DNA of 64,000 bases from contig CM037877.1 in the NCBI GenBank assembly GCA_021292165.1, positions 299,290,726-299,354,725 of the forward strand. The letters are read 5' to 3'. This DNA is from Shinisaurus crocodilurus. Lineage: Eukaryota > Chordata > Lepidosauria > Squamata > Shinisauridae. Positions 1 to 28,529 of the stretch are shown in pieces. The notes below the pieces were generated by a model, which saw only the letters and a list, made by a program, of their open reading frames with translations, had not been told where the DNA came from and did not search any database. Every line of letters starts with the position of its first letter. Within the stretch, counting starts at the first letter, position 1. Both the position numbers and the translations under genes were made by a program.

Positions 1-69
1 TACGCTGGCTGGGGCATGCTGGGAGTTGTAGGCCAAAAACATCTGGGGACCCAAGGTTGGAGAACACTG
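1..69 (-). repeat. Right arm of palindromic hAT MITE (family A), cut by window start
   Basis: The sequence ends in the terminal motif gagaacactg and matches the right arm of the full copies at 6803-6932 and 35151-35285. It lies in the DLG4 intron. Confidence 0.8.
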
Positions 70-135
70 CTGTATCGTGTTGGTAATGCTGGAACATAAC
101 TGATTTCCCGGAGATTATTAGGGAGACCTCTTTAA

Positions 136-345
136 AAGTGGTTGGGGCCGTTGCTCAGTGGAAGCGCCCCGGCTTTGCACGCAGAAGCTCCCCGCTTCAG
201 TCCCCAGTGGCAATCTCCAGGTAGGGGGGTAACGCCAGCCTGAAACCCCGGAGAGCCGTGGCTGCCAGTCAGTGTCGGCATTCCCGGGCCAGATGGATGC
301 AGGGTCTGACTTAAGGCCGCGTTCCGATGTCCCAACCATTTCTCC
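136..345 (+). repeat. tRNA-derived SINE, class 1
   Basis: Contains an A-box-like segment (gctcagtggaagcgcc) and a B-box-like segment (cttcagtcccc), with a tail also seen at 37722-37870 (gagagccnttgctgccagtc). Other copies are at 19938-20060, 20755-20930 and 31535-31700. Confidence 0.65.
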
Positions 346-483
346 GTTTTGCACTTGGTCGCTTTGGATCAACATTTTGAATCTGCGCAAAATGTCATTG
401 CCCCCCTCCCGTCATGGCTAGTGAACGTCGTCTTCTTCCTCCCACCTTTCCCATTTTTATTTTTATTTTTTCTGGTTTGGCAG

Positions 484-17123
<16,640 letters not shown>

Positions 17124-19125
17124 GAGCTCTGAACTGACTTTTCCGGGAACGGATCCTGAAAACCACCACCACCACCACCGACTCTGCGACGGAGCCCTCT
17201 CCAGAGAGGGGGATCGACTCTGTCTCTTGCCACTGAACTTAGCTGTTTGGTTAATATTTTGGGGACGGGTGGGGATCTCTTGGGACGGGCTTCTTTCGTT
17301 TCTTCCTTTATTCTTTAATATTCTCAATCCCCCCACCCCTTTTTTTTCTTCTTCTTGCGTGATCTGGCCACCCCACCCTAATCCTGGTTTAAAACGCTCC
17401 CGTTTTTATTTCTGCAGCAAAAGGGGGTGCTTTTTTCCATCCCCAACAGCGCTAGCGCATGCATGCTGTCATTTGAGGCGGGGGGTAGGTGGTGACATTG
17501 GGGGAGAAATGGGGGTGTCCTTCCTTAGATTCTGATCTCTTTCGTTTTACAAGCAGCAAGGTGGGCAGGGGGCACGTGCAGAGAATGAGCTCAAGAGGAG
17601 GAAGACGAGAGCAAAATTAGGGAGACAGAGATATTTTTTGAAAAAAAAACTTTCTGCATCCAGAAGCCACTTTTGATAAGTTTACCTTTTCTGGAGGGGG
17701 CCAAGCCTGAAACCCCACGGTTCGGTGAATATAAAGCAGAACAAGCGTTGGCAAAGAATCAGGTTCCCTTCTTGTGGTTTGATCCTCGTTAGAATAGGGA
17801 AGGGATGAAATTGAAAGTTTATTTAGAAAGAAAAAGCAACCCCCTGCACGTGAAGGCATTAAAATGTGAAATGGATTCACCATGCCAAGTTTTGCTTTTT
17901 TGAGAAGAAAAAAAAAATCTATTTTCCCCTGGGAAGGAAGGGTTACGTTTTCGTTCCTTCCCTCTGTATTTTTGGCTGAAGAATATTTTACGATTAAAAC
18001 AAGCACAGATCCAGGACTAATGAAGCCAAGATAATTCTCGCTTGAAAGTATGGCCTGATGACTATGGGATATATAATATATATATTATATATATTATTAT
18101 TTTGTTTCAATTGAATTTTTCTCTTTTTGATTTTCTCTTTAATTCCCCCCCCCCTTCAGTGCATGGAGGTGACTTGTGGCTTCAAAAATTAACAAAGAGG
18201 ATGACAAAAATAATAATATTAACAAAACCATTTTGCTGATACAGCAATCTATATTTTTCTTTCCGGGGGAGGGAGAGGAAGGGGGAAAGAGGAGATAAAA
18301 AAGAGAGAGATTTTTTTAATTTTTTTTTTTTGGATGTCCTGTGACTATTTTTTTTGGGTCATATCAAGTATTTTGGTGCGGCTGTGCGTGATGTATGAAA
18401 AAAAAAAATACAAAGGAAGACAGTTTTAGGGGGTGGGAGTTATATTTCAGAGGGCTGTTTTAATTTCACATCTGAAGATTTTAATTTCCAAATCTAATGG
18501 ATTAATTATTATTTTTTGTATATAAAGAAAAAGAAAGAGAGAGAGAGAGAGTGAGAGAGAATGGACTGGGGGGGGTGTGGAAAAATTGAGCCCCACCACC
18601 ACCACCGCTGCTCCAGCCATGGCTGGCCCCCTGCAAGACACAAAAGTCCCCCACGGCTTAGCCTGTCGGGGTGGGCGAAAACTCATGAGTTAAACATTAA
18701 TATAGGAAGAGAGAGTTGCTCTTTCGGTGGAGACATTATTTCCTTAGCTGCTATGAAGTTAAGCAATGCGGGGTCTGCTCCGTATGCTTGACCTAAACTT
18801 TCAGTGGAAGGAACTGGGTTCCCGCACCCCACCCCGCCGGCCCCTTACCGCTCCAAAAAGAGAGCCAAGTTGCTAGCCCTCATCGTTATAGGAGCAAAAC
18901 GTTAGAGGAAGGGGTGAAATCTGACATTTCAAAGTTGCCTAAAAAGCATACACTGGACCTCGGATTGAGAAACAAAAGAAACCCAGAACACCCAACCGAG
19001 GAGGAGAGCTCCCCTTGAGACAAAAATGGGAGAATAGTCTTGAGAAAACTTAAGGAGAGATGCAGAAGGAATTGAGGTACAGAGCACAAAAGAACAATGC
19101 ACTCGGAGCGGCAGGCAACATACGG

Positions 19126-19161
<36 letters not shown>

Positions 19162-19800
19162 CACCAGTCGACACCACCCCTATGTGGCAATTCACCCAGA
19201 GGCCAATGGTCCCAGAGGGGGGCGGGGGAAGGGGGATTATTTGTAGCCCTGGGGGGGAGGGTTCATCCATAGTGAGGCCTGATATGGCCCCCCGGATCCT
19301 GATTTAACAGTTTGATCGCCCCCCCCCCACCCACGTCGTCTCTGGATGCCCTTCTGGGGTGTGACATTACAAGCCAGAAAACGGGGAGCCTCTGGACTCC
19401 AGGGTTCCCTGGGAGTTTTGGGGTGAGCTAGGAGGGATCAGATGCCTTCTCCCTGGCCCTTCCTTTTGTGGTGCTTGTTGTCACACTGGCTTGTCAAGGG
19501 CTTTCTCACAAGGGACGGGGGTCCCTGCTGCTCCCCCCTCCCCCCCAAAAAAGAGAGTGTGTCGGCATGGAAGGGGTCGTTCAGATGCAAAAGTTCCTCC
19601 CCTCCCCGGGATGTTATTTCAAAACAAAAAATCAAACAGGATGTAATAGGAGGTTGTTTCTTGCTGGGGGCCGCGGGAGTTTTGTTGGGGTGGGTGGGCG
19701 GGCGAGGGTGCAGGGACGGGACAGGCGGGGAGATATAAGAGAGTATTTTGCATAGAAATATTATCGCCTTCGGCAAACAAATAATTAAAAACCAATGAAA
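17124..19800 (+). other. DLG4 3' UTR and near-downstream region (end not certain)
   Basis: Unique-looking sequence with long A, T, GA and GGGGG runs and almost no interspersed repeats, unlike everything around it, which suggests constrained 3' UTR. A possible ATTAAA signal is at 17993-17998; no canonical AATAAA was seen. An AT-dinucleotide block is at 18068-18100, a GA-rich tract at 18530-18560 and a (TG)n tract near 19130-19160. The real polyadenylation site was not determined. Confidence 0.5.
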
Positions 19801-19937
19801 ACCCAGCTTGGTTGTGTGAATGCGTCATATATTCTTGCTGTGTATGTGTGTGTGGAGCTGGAGCCGCCTCCGCCTCCACATCCTTGCTAGTTCCAATTCA
19901 CCTGGGTTTTAACGTATTTATGATGTTACTTTTGGAA

Positions 19938-20060
19938 GGGCTGTGGCTCAGTGGTGACAGCCCCTGCTTTGCAGGCAGGTCCTGGGTTCAATCCCCAACA
20001 TCTCCAGGCTGAGTTCTGCCCCTGCTGTCCCCCCGGGCGCTCTTTTATCCTTCCGACGGC
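19938..20060 (+). repeat. tRNA-derived SINE, class 1
   Basis: A box-like gctcagtggtgacagcccc and B box-like gggttcaatcccc, then the shared catctccagg tail. Confidence 0.75.
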
Positions 20061-20200
20061 CCCGTGAGTAAGGGATTTCTACCTGAGTCTCCCCAGGCCT
20101 AGTCTAACACCCCACCCCAGCCTTTGCCAACCTTGCACCCTCCAGATGTGTTGGATGCAACTCCCATCATCCCCAGCCAGACGTTGGCCATACTTTAACC

Positions 20201-20275
20201 CAGTTTTATGCTGGCTGGGGCATGCTGGGAGTTGTAGGCCAAAAACTTCTGGGGACCCACGGTTGGAGAACACTG
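20201..20275. mobile_element. Short family A hAT MITE
   Basis: Right arm plus a stub of the left end; flanked by ctttaacc and ctctaacc (7 of 8 bases equal). Confidence 0.82.
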
Positions 20276-20351
20276 CTCTAACCAGTGCACCATGCTGCCT
20301 CCTGGACCATTATTCACACTGGCTGTGCCTATGAACATGAGAGCCCCAGTG

Positions 20352-20590
20352 CAGGCCTGCCCCAGGTTACAAACGAGTTCCGTTCTTAAGGATGTCTTTT
20401 AAGTCGAATTTGTATGTAAGTCAGAACAGCATAGCGTTCTGTACGTTAAAATCGGCATGTACGCAAATTGCGCCGTATACTACGCTATGTACTCTACGTA
20501 AACGACGTCGCGCCGGGGATCCCCGAAGTCCGTTCTTAAGTACGGGCTGTCTGTAAGTCGGACGTCCTTAACTCGGGGGCTGCCTGCATT
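20352..20590. mobile_element. mariner/Tigger-like non-autonomous element, second family
   Basis: Imperfect inverted ends: caggcctgccccaggttac on the left and cgggggctgcctg on the right, with ccgttcttaag repeated near both ends. Target site was not confirmed. Confidence 0.55.
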
Positions 20591-20754
20591 TTATTGGCGC
20601 TCCAACTTGTGCCGCTGAATGCCGCTTCCTGGGGCGCCACCCCGGCGGGAGGGTGCCGTTGCACTCATGTCCTGCTTTTGGGCATCCCTGGGTGGGGAGG
20701 GGGGGTGCGCTTGGCCACTATAGAAGCAGAATGCTGGACCAGGGAGGCCTGGAG

Positions 20755-20930
20755 TCCGATTCAGCGGGGCTGTTTAGTTTGCCTGCTTTGCCTGCAGAAA
20801 GTCCCGGGTTCAGCCCCCAGGATCTCCAGTTTGGAAAAGATCCAGTAGGAGGTGGCGGGAAAGAAACCCCCACCCCTGGTGTCTGTGGGAGAGCCCGGAG
20901 CGCCTCCGGACAGAAGCATCCTAGCGGTCA
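20755..20930 (+). repeat. tRNA-derived SINE, class 1 (diverged)
   Basis: Shares tgctttgcctgcagaaagtc and the B-box-like gggttcagccccc with the other copies. Confidence 0.6.
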
Positions 20931-21151
20931 GCACCTGAAGGCCTTGTGCAGCAATTTGCTCTCCTTCCTTCCTTAACGGATGAGGAAGAAGTGGCGGGAA
21001 AACACGGGAGGGCGGCAAGTGGAAGAGGATGATGTCTGGACCTCCTGCAAAATTCTGTGACTTGAGGCGGGGCGGTGGCACCCGAAAAGCACCCCCACTG
21101 TCATCCGGGGCAGAGGTGCAGGATTTCCTGGGGACAGAGCTTCAGCTAGGG

Positions 21152-21487
21152 CAGTGTTCTCCAACCTTGGGTCCCCAGATGTTTTTGGCCTACAACTCCC
21201 AGCACGCCCCAGCCAGAAAATGAGGACGTTTTGCTCTGACTTCCTCTTTGAAGGAAAAGCTTGCTCAGGGAGACGCACATGGCTGGGCTCTGATGATACG
21301 GGAGTTTGGGGGCACAGCCGCAGAAATCGATGGGCAGAACTCTGTGCCGCCAGATGCATGTAAAGGGAAGGGAGTTCTGCCCATCGATTTCTGTGGACAA
21401 AAGTCTAAACCAGTGTTCTACGCTGACTGGGGCATGCTGCGAGTTGTAGGCCAAAATCATCTGGGGACCCAAGGTTGGAGAACACTG
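21152..21487 (+). mobile_element. Composite: family A left arm + repeat X + nested family A MITE
   Basis: Left arm 21152-21215, repeat X 21215-21410 and a short MITE 21411-21487, directly joined to DIRS sequence at 21488. The same order and junctions occur inverted inside 48517-49247. The right-hand gtctaaac copy expected after the nested MITE is absent here, so the join to DIRS is a secondary rearrangement. Confidence 0.85.
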
Positions 21488-22790
21488 CTATAGATCATCT
21501 CCTTTTGATCAGGGCCATAGAACCTGCCCCGACAAGGACATCTGATGTGGGGGTTTCTCCATCTTTTCCTTGGTGCCCAAGAAAAATGATATCAGGGTCA
21601 TTTTGGATGTCAAATGGCTGAACAAGTGGACGGCCAAGAAACTTTCCAAGTCCATCGTGGAGACCATCTCAGAAGCAGAGTTACTAGCATCAACCAGCCT
21701 TTCAAAAGTATACTTTCATGTGCCAATCAGGCAAGCCCATTGAAAATTCTTACAATTTTGCTGCAACAACAGGCACTACCAGTATCGATCCCTCCAGTTC
21801 AGGCTGTCCTCAGCACCCAGAGTGTTTACAAAGATACTCGTGGCTCTGGTGGTAGCACATCTTCATATGAAGGGAATATGTCTGCATCCGTACCTGGAGG
21901 ATATTCTTCTCATCAGGTCGCCCTCAGAAAACAAGAGTCTGCAGTACATTCAGACAACCCTAATAATGTCTACAGGAATAAGGTTTGTCGTCAATCTGGA
22001 GAAGAGTCAACTTACTCTTACCCAACAGTTGATCCACCTGGGGATCCTGAAAATGGCAGCTCTCAACATTTCCCTCACAGAGGAAAGACGTCACAAGATC
22101 CGGCAGCTTGTCTCCCTAGTGCCGGAGTCAAGGACGATGGACATGATGCTATTGGCGCAGCTTCTAGGCATGCTAGTGTCATGCCAAGAGCTACTTCCCT
22201 GGGCTCGTCCGCACATGGGGCCCCTTCAGACTCTTCTCCTTCCTCTTCAGGAGCATATAGCCACCCAAACACACACTGAGGTAAAGATTCCAAGCTCACT
22301 CAAGGGGGAACTTTGCTGGTGGCTGGAACCCATGAGACTCAAACGGGGCCAGTCCATGGGCATTCCCAGTGAGGACGATCATCACACTGGATGCCAGCCT
22401 CTGTGGTTGGGTGGCCCATCTGGATCACAAGGTTGCACAGGGGACCTGGTCAGAAAAGGACAAGTCAAAGAGCATCAACTGGTTAGAACTAAAAGCGGTC
22501 TACCCAGCATTTCTGGAGTTTGCAGAAGACATTTCAGGAGCCCACGTATTGATCAGGACAGACAATACCATGGTCAAGGCATACATGAACAGACAAGGAA
22601 GGACTCAGTCCCCGTCCCTGAATTGCTTGGTGAAAGAGATGCTGTCCTGGGCAGAACCACGTCTAAAGCCCATACAGGCAGAACATCTAGCAGGGGTATC
22701 CAATCTGACAGCAGACTGGCTCAGTCACACACCCATACAGGAGTCAGGAGTGGCAGCTCAACCCTCAGGTGTTTCTTCAGGTGATAGACT
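21488..22790 (+). mobile_element. DIRS-like retroelement fragment (reverse transcriptase and RNase H)
   Basis: Translation across several frames gives the DIRS/Ngaro-type reverse transcriptase: VPKKNDIRVILDVKWLNKW, SSAPRVFTKI and the active-site region CLHPYLEDILL. An RNase H domain follows (TLDASLCGWVAHLD, LELKAVYPAF, HVLIRTDNTMVKAYMN, LTADWLSH). At least one stop and a frameshift (near 22360-22370) break it. The catalytic box reads YLED rather than YLDD, so even an unbroken version may be inactive. The tyrosine recombinase and terminal repeats are missing. DIRS elements are retrotransposons, not host genes. Confidence 0.88.
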
Positions 22791-22793
22791 GTG

Positions 22794-23595
22794 ATGGTAT
22801 GTTATTTAGGGGTAAGTTAAAGAGTATATATGGTAAGTATAGTACAGTAATACCTTGGATTGCAAGTAACTTGGTTTGAGAGCGTTTTGCAAGACTAGCA
22901 AATTTTTAAATATTTATTTAATTTTTACTTGATATACAAGCGACGTCTTGCAATACAAGTACTGTAGTACGGCTTAAATTAAAAATCTCTGTACAAATTT
23001 TTTTTGGGGGGGATTTCGTTTTGATATAAGAGTGTTTTGAATTATAAACACGTTTCCGGAACGAATTATGCTCTCAATCCAAGGCATGACTGTAATATGT
23101 TCTTGTATTGAGTTTATGGTTACAATTATGAATTCCTGTTGCATCTCTGTGTTTCATGTTAGGTAAGTCTAGGGTGAGTGAGAAATGATGGGCAGGAAGA
23201 ATGGTGTATTTGCATATGTGAGATGATTGGCTGAGAGAGTGAGAAAGGGGCGGGGGGTAAAGCATGCCTTATATAAGCTGTGGGCGGTGCTGCCAGTGAG
23301 GCGTGCGGGAATGTTCGTGTTTGTCGAGAGTGTTGGAGAGTGTGGCGAGATTGTGGAGATGGTTGGGAGATTGGATTAGGTTTGTTAGGAGATTAGCTAG
23401 TGAGTGCCAGGATTAATATTTTGGGAACAGTTGGTGAGGGCGGATTGGTAATAGAACAGGATATTAAATTAATTAATATTGACTGAAACTTACGTATGAA
23501 ACTTCCTTCAAGAAACTGTTGTATTTTAAATAATCTTTACTTTGTTTATTAAAGCAACTGGTGTGGGAAGCTGTGCTTTGTATTTGGTCAAAGAA
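22794..23595 (+). mobile_element. LTR-like block interrupted by a mariner-like element
   Basis: Outside the mariner-like insertion the block has a promoter-like order: gattggctgag (23225), a TATA-like cttatataagct (about 23268) and a tattaaagc polyadenylation-like motif near 23548. That order suits a solo LTR, but no matching second copy or target duplication was found. Confidence 0.4.
22845..23092. mobile_element. mariner/Tigger-like non-autonomous element, TA target
   Basis: Same ends as 16586-16847, between TA at 22843-22844 and 23093-23094. Confidence 0.88.
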
Positions 23596-23596
23596 G

Positions 23597-24165
23597 TATC
23601 ATCAGGCGATCACTCGTGACCGAGTAAGATTGTCTTCCGGGATAAACGAGGAAATTCTAAAGAAGATTGTGTAGACTCTAGCGATGGGTCCGTAAGTGAC
23701 TGTGGAGGCCAATTCTAGATCCACACAGCTTCCCACAGTGAGGACACAGGTTACCAGATGGAAGATGGTCCTGTAAAGGATTCGTTTGATGTGCTTTTCG
23801 CTTAGCACGTTTCTCCCTTTCACCTTGCACTCGGGCTTCTTCAAAGTCCATGGAACCTTTGTGAAGGGCCAACCTCCAGTTAGATCGTTCATGGGCCAGA
23901 GCTTCCCAGTTTTCGATGTTTATATTGCATTTTTTTAGATTAGCCTTATGAACATCTTTAAACCTCTTATACTGACCACCGATATTCCGCTTTCCATCCT
24001 TGAGTTGGGAGTAAAGTAACTGCTTTGGGAGACGGCAGTCAGGCATTCGAACAACATGACCGGTCCACTGAAGTTGGCGTTGAAGGATCATTTTTTCAAT
24101 GCTAGTAGTCTTTGCTTCTTCCAGTACACTGACATTTGTTCGCCTATCTTCCCAAGTATAAGGTA
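23597..24165 (-). mobile_element. RTE-like LINE 3' fragment
   Basis: The minus strand reads MILQRQLQWTGHVVRMPDCR, GGQYKRFKDVHKANLKKCNI and a C2H2 zinc finger (CPHCGKLCGSRIGLHSHLRTH), followed by the 3' UTR. It is nearly identical to 56450-57000 of the larger copy and ends in a short (TGA) tail. Confidence 0.92.
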
Positions 24166-24724
24166 GGGATCATAGAAATCCCAAGGTCGGCGTGAGAGGA
24201 GCGAGCGAGGGTAAGGGTTAGGGAGAGAAACCCCCAACGTTATGTAAGCACACCCATAGCTCCAAAAAGGAGGGCAAGCACGATGAGGGCCCTATGAGGG
24301 GAGCGGGCGTGACACATACCTGTCCAGGAGCCCGCTGGCGGATCCGTTTGCCGCCAGGGAGGATGCTCAACCACCACACATCCTCCTCCCCGGGGTTCAC
24401 TGTCCCGTGGCAGAAGGGGGAAATGCGCTGGAATGTCTGTGGCCGCCGGGCGGCCTCCTTCCTATATGCTTCCCCACACCCTTTCCACTCCACTCCTACT
24501 CAAGGTGACCCAGAGCGGAAGTGATTCCCATTGCACGCGCCACAATGTGTGTGGTGGTTCCTCGGCAGCCTCCTGTCCTGCTTTGAATCAGCAAGCAGGC
24601 AGCTGCACCCAGTGCTACTCCGGGTTTCTGAGGGTCCTTGGGCAAAACACCCTCCGTGGAGTCTTACCTTCTCGCCAGTTTCTCACGCTATCGCCAGTCG
24701 CTTCTGCACCTCCTCCTCCCCTTC

Positions 24725-25200
24725 ATAGAATCATCGAAAAGTAGAGTCGGAAGGGGCCTACAAGGCCATCGAGTCCAACCCCCTGCTCAATGCAGGAATC
24801 CAGGTCAAAGCATCCCTGACAGATGGCTGTCCAGCTGCACCTTGAATGCCTCCAGAGTGGGAGAGCCCACCACCTCCCTTGGTAATTGGTTCCATTGTCT
24901 TATTGCTCTGACAGTCAGGAAGTTTTTCCTGATGTTTAGGTGGAATCTAGGTTCCTGTAACTTGAGCCCATTATTCCGTGTCCTGCAAACTGGGATGATT
25001 GAGAAGAGATCCTTTCCCTCCTCTGTGTGACATCCCTTCAAATACTGGAAGAGTGCGATCATATCTCCCCTCAGTCTCCTCTTCTGAAGGCTAAACATGC
25101 CCAGTTCTTTCAGTCTCTCCTCATAGGGCCTTGTTTCCAGTCCCTTTATCATCCTTGTTGCCCTCCTCTGAACCCTCTCCAGTTTGTCTATGTCCTTGTT
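24725..25200 (-). mobile_element. CR1 LINE 3' end
   Basis: Same family as 1521-4140; the minus strand reads [20 protein letters not shown] to LDSHLSGML. 5'-truncated at about 25200. Confidence 0.93.
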
Positions 25201-25466
25201 GTAGCGACCACTTGCTTTCTTTGTAGGCAGAGAGAGCCAGAGCCACAGTGAGAGGCGGGTGCGCAAGCAGGTGTCAATGGCCAAGAGGAGGCGCAAGTCC
25301 GGGGAAGCTCTTGTCAGTGGGCCCTCTTGCCTGGGCGTGGGCCCTCGGCCAGTGCCCGACCGTGCTTACCTTTGATGCCTGCCCAGGCTGCACCAGCCGC
25401 CTTCAGAGCAGACTGTGTCCCAGTTTGAGCTTTGGCTTTGACTCAAACCCCACTTGAGTCTGTGTC

Positions 25467-26145
25467 CAGGGCCGGATTAAGAGCATTATGGGCCTGGTGC
25501 TGAGGATTTTGGTGGGCCTTTTTATGGAAATAAATAAAATGAAGACGCAATTTTATATTAAAACAAATTAAATATTTTAATTACCATTAAAGTGCCAAAA
25601 CTCAAAAACTCCTGCAGCTCATCAGTAAGGGTCTTCCCAATTTCCCCCAAATTTATTTATTAAAAAAGAAAAAGCAGCCACAACAAAAAGCCAGGAAGCT
25701 TTGCTTGACCAAGAATAATTGTGTTGTTCTTGTTGCTTTGTTTCGTTTTTGTTTTCGTTTTTTTGTTAAACTAGCATTTGAACAATTGAGCTGCGAATCA
25801 GAAAGATCTTTTGCTCGAGGCTGGAGAGAGAGGTCCCTTCTAAATCTGAATATTACAGACCCTAGCAAGCCCCCATGTGCTTCAAAGAAATGTAGCAACA
25901 GTGATTGAAATGCAAAAACCTACCATGCTAATTTGAGAACAACAGTTCTTGCTAGGTCTTGCCTCAAGCCTGTAATGCAGATGTGCTTAGAACACCTTTC
26001 TAATCTTGAAAAAATCATTAATTATGCTGAATGATAACGATCAGAGCTAACTCAAATCGTGCCGCGTGTCCCTATATTGTGGGCCTATTGTCTGCTTTGG
26101 GCCTGGAGTGGCCGCTCCAATCGCCCCTATGTTAATCCGGCCCTG
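25467..26145 (+). mobile_element. hAT element of about 680 bp, perfect 8-bp duplication
   Basis: Ends cagggccggattaa and ttaatccggccctg, flanked by tctgtgtc at 25459-25466 and 26146-26153. The short internal frame contains LSCESERSFARGW, which may be a remnant of a hAT C-terminal dimerisation domain. Two near-identical copies lie at 45381-46051 (inverted) and 59339-60021. Confidence 0.92.
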
Positions 26146-26404
26146 TCTGTGTCTCATCCTCAGATTTGGGAACACAGAGAGCCAACAGTGGGGAGCGAGC
26201 GAGCAAGCAAGCACAGGGCTCTCACAGAGGCCATAACTAGAAAGCAGCCCCAAGATTTCAGCTCGGACCAAATTTCTGAGGATGGTGCACCAGCAGCTTA
26301 TATAGGGAGGGGGTGGCATGTGATTGGATGCTGTAGGTCACCTGACTCACAGTTCTCCACTGAGTCAACACCTGCTGTCTGTCAGTTCACTATTTAATAC
26401 TCAG

Positions 26405-26590
26405 TTTAATTTACGTCCCGCCTTTCTGGCAAAAAAAAAAAAAAAAAAAAAATTGAGCTCAAGGCAGCTAACAATAAAATCCATATTAAAAGGAACATCT
26501 TAATTAAAACATAACATAAAAACAAATAAATTAGAAACACAACAATAAACAGCACCAACCAATTAAAACCAGTTCCATCTTGCTCCCACT
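26405..26590 (-). repeat. LINE/SINE 3'-end-like fragment with poly(A/T)
   Basis: Has cgtcccgcctttctggc, a 22-base A run and ctcaaggcagctaacaataa, the common reverse of a reptilian LINE 3' end. Family not assigned. Confidence 0.5.
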
Positions 26591-26937
26591 GGCCAGCCAC
26601 TATGGTGGTGTAGAACAGATCCGCTTCCTGCCCAAGCTGGGGACCTCCAGATGTGTCAGATCACAACTGACATCATCCTCAGCCGACATGACCGTGGATT
26701 CCAGGCAGGCGGTGGGTGCCTGTTCCCCATCAAGCCCTCAACACTGCTACTGTGCTTATCGGGTACACTCCCAGGGGTGCTTTAGTGTGGCAAGTTCGGA
26801 GCCAGGACTCCTGGGTCCTCTGCAGAGTAAAAGGCAATTGTAGGAATGGGCACTGCACGGCTGGATGCCTGGGTTCTTCTAACCCCTGCCACAATTGTGC
26901 TGTTTGCCAAAGTACCAAGTTCGTGGCTACATCTGGT

Positions 26938-27680
26938 TCATAGAATCATAGAAAAGTAGAGTTGGAAGGGGCCTACAAGGCCATCGAGTCCAACCCCCTG
27001 CTCAATGCAGGAATCTAGGTCAAAGCATCTCTGACAGATGTCTGTCCAGCTGCACCTTGAATGCCTCCAGAGTGGGAGAGCCCACGACCTCCCTAGGTAG
27101 TTGGTTCCATTGTCTTATTGCTCTGACAGTCAGGAAATTTTTCCTGATGTTTAGGAGGAATCTGGGTTCCTGTAACTTGAGCCCATTATTCCGTGTCCTG
27201 CAAACTGGGATGATTGAGAAGAGATCCTTTCCCTCCTCTGTGTGACATCCCTTCAAATACTGGAAGAGTGCGATCATATCTCCCCTCAGTCTCCTCTTCT
27301 GAAGGCTAAACATGCCCAGTTCTTTCAGTCTCTCCTCATAGGGCCTTGTTTCCAGTCCCTTTATCATCCTTGTTGCCCTCCTCTGAACCCTCTCCAGTTT
27401 GTCTATGTCCTTCTTAAAGTGAGGTGCCCAGAACTGGACGCAGTACTCAAGATGAGGCCTAACCAGTGCCGAGTAAAGGGGAATTATCACTTCCCGCGAT
27501 TTGGAAGCTATACTTCTATTAACACAGCCCAAAATTGCATTTGCCTTCTTTGCAGCCACATCGCATTGCTGGCTCATATTCAGTTTGTGATCTACCACAA
27601 TTCCAAGATCCTTCTCACTTGTAGTATTGTTGAGCCAAGTGTCCCCCATTCTGTAACTCTGCATTTGGTTTCCTCTCCAA
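26938..27680 (-). mobile_element. CR1 LINE 3' part with 214-codon open frame
   Basis: The minus strand gives an uninterrupted frame (27020-27664) from DTWLNNTTSEKDLGIVVDHK to the CR1 C terminus. 5'-truncated near 27680, just upstream of the relic ASGR promoter. Confidence 0.94.
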
Positions 27681-27739
27681 ATGCAAGAGGTTGTCCTGGT
27701 GGAAGATGCTTTTCGGTCTGGGGGTGTCTGTCTGAGAGT

Positions 27740-28075
27740 GGGGTTGGGATCAGTCCAGCTATAAAGGGGAGGGGTGCTTTCCCCACTGAAGTTCCTGCCA
27801 CCGCTCTGTGTTCTTCTTCTTGGGAAGTTCTAAAAGTGACCGCTCCCTGGAGAGTGAAGCATATTGACAGTACAAAGATCACCGCAGGGGCGAGAGTGTC
27901 GGTCAGCAGAAGAGGACGAGGGAGAACGAACGGAGCCTGTGGAGGAGACGGACTGGCAGCCTCCCAGTTCCTCCAGTGGAATGTCTGGCAACCTCCCAAT
28001 TCCAGTTTGTAGGATCTACTCTTTGTGGCTGCCCCATGGCAATGCGCTGCCACACATCTGGAAATGGAGCAGGGG
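27740..28075 (+). pseudogene. Relic ASGR-like promoter and leader exon
   Basis: TATAAA at 27760-27765 and about 300 bases downstream align with the promoter/leader of the intact gene (39605-39962). Shared blocks include gctataaaggg, agcatattgacagtacaaag, agaggacgaggga, acctcccaat and gctgccac...tctggaaat. The splice donor that follows in the intact copy (aaggtgagt) is replaced here by ggagcagg. I infer a tandem duplication of the lectin gene. Confidence 0.7.
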
Positions 28076-28079
28076 GGAT

Positions 28080-28385
28080 AATAACCTTGCAAAATCCTGC
28101 CTTCTCTCATCCAAGACTGTATGTAGGACGCAAAATAGCAGGCTTAACTTACGGGAAGGCACATTTTGGATGAACATCAGGGAAAACCTCCTAATGGTCA
28201 GAGTAGTCAGACCATGGAACCAACCGCAGAGGGAGGTGGTGGTGGGCTCCCCGTCCCTGGAGGTATTCGGGCAGAGACCAGGCAGCCATCAGTCAGGGAT
28301 GCTTTAAACTGGATTCCTGCACTGAGCAGGGGCTTGGACTCGATGGCCTAAATGGCCCCTCCCAACTCTACGGATTCTATATTCT
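28080..28385 (+). mobile_element. CR1-like LINE 3' end
   Basis: Reads FWMNIRENLLMVRVVRPWNQ and a CR1 terminus (actctacggattctat). It interrupts the relic ASGR locus right after the leader. Confidence 0.8.
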
Positions 28386-28529
28386 AATCTGTAAAATATT
28401 AAAACTGCAAGAAAAGGTCTCAGCACTAAGAGAAAAGGGGCAGACGGGACATGATCTATGAATCTATTCTGCAAGCAAAGAATGTGGCAGGGACACATTT
28501 GCAACTGCTAGCTCAAAAGTGCGCGTCGC

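Noticed and set aside
136..345. tRNA gene
   Set aside because: A- and B-box-like motifs exist, but no cloverleaf can be formed; the sequence and its relatives are SINEs.
21614..22279. 221-codon frame in the DIRS region
   Set aside because: Wrong frame for most of its length; the DIRS protein is read in the overlapping frame at 21822-22360.
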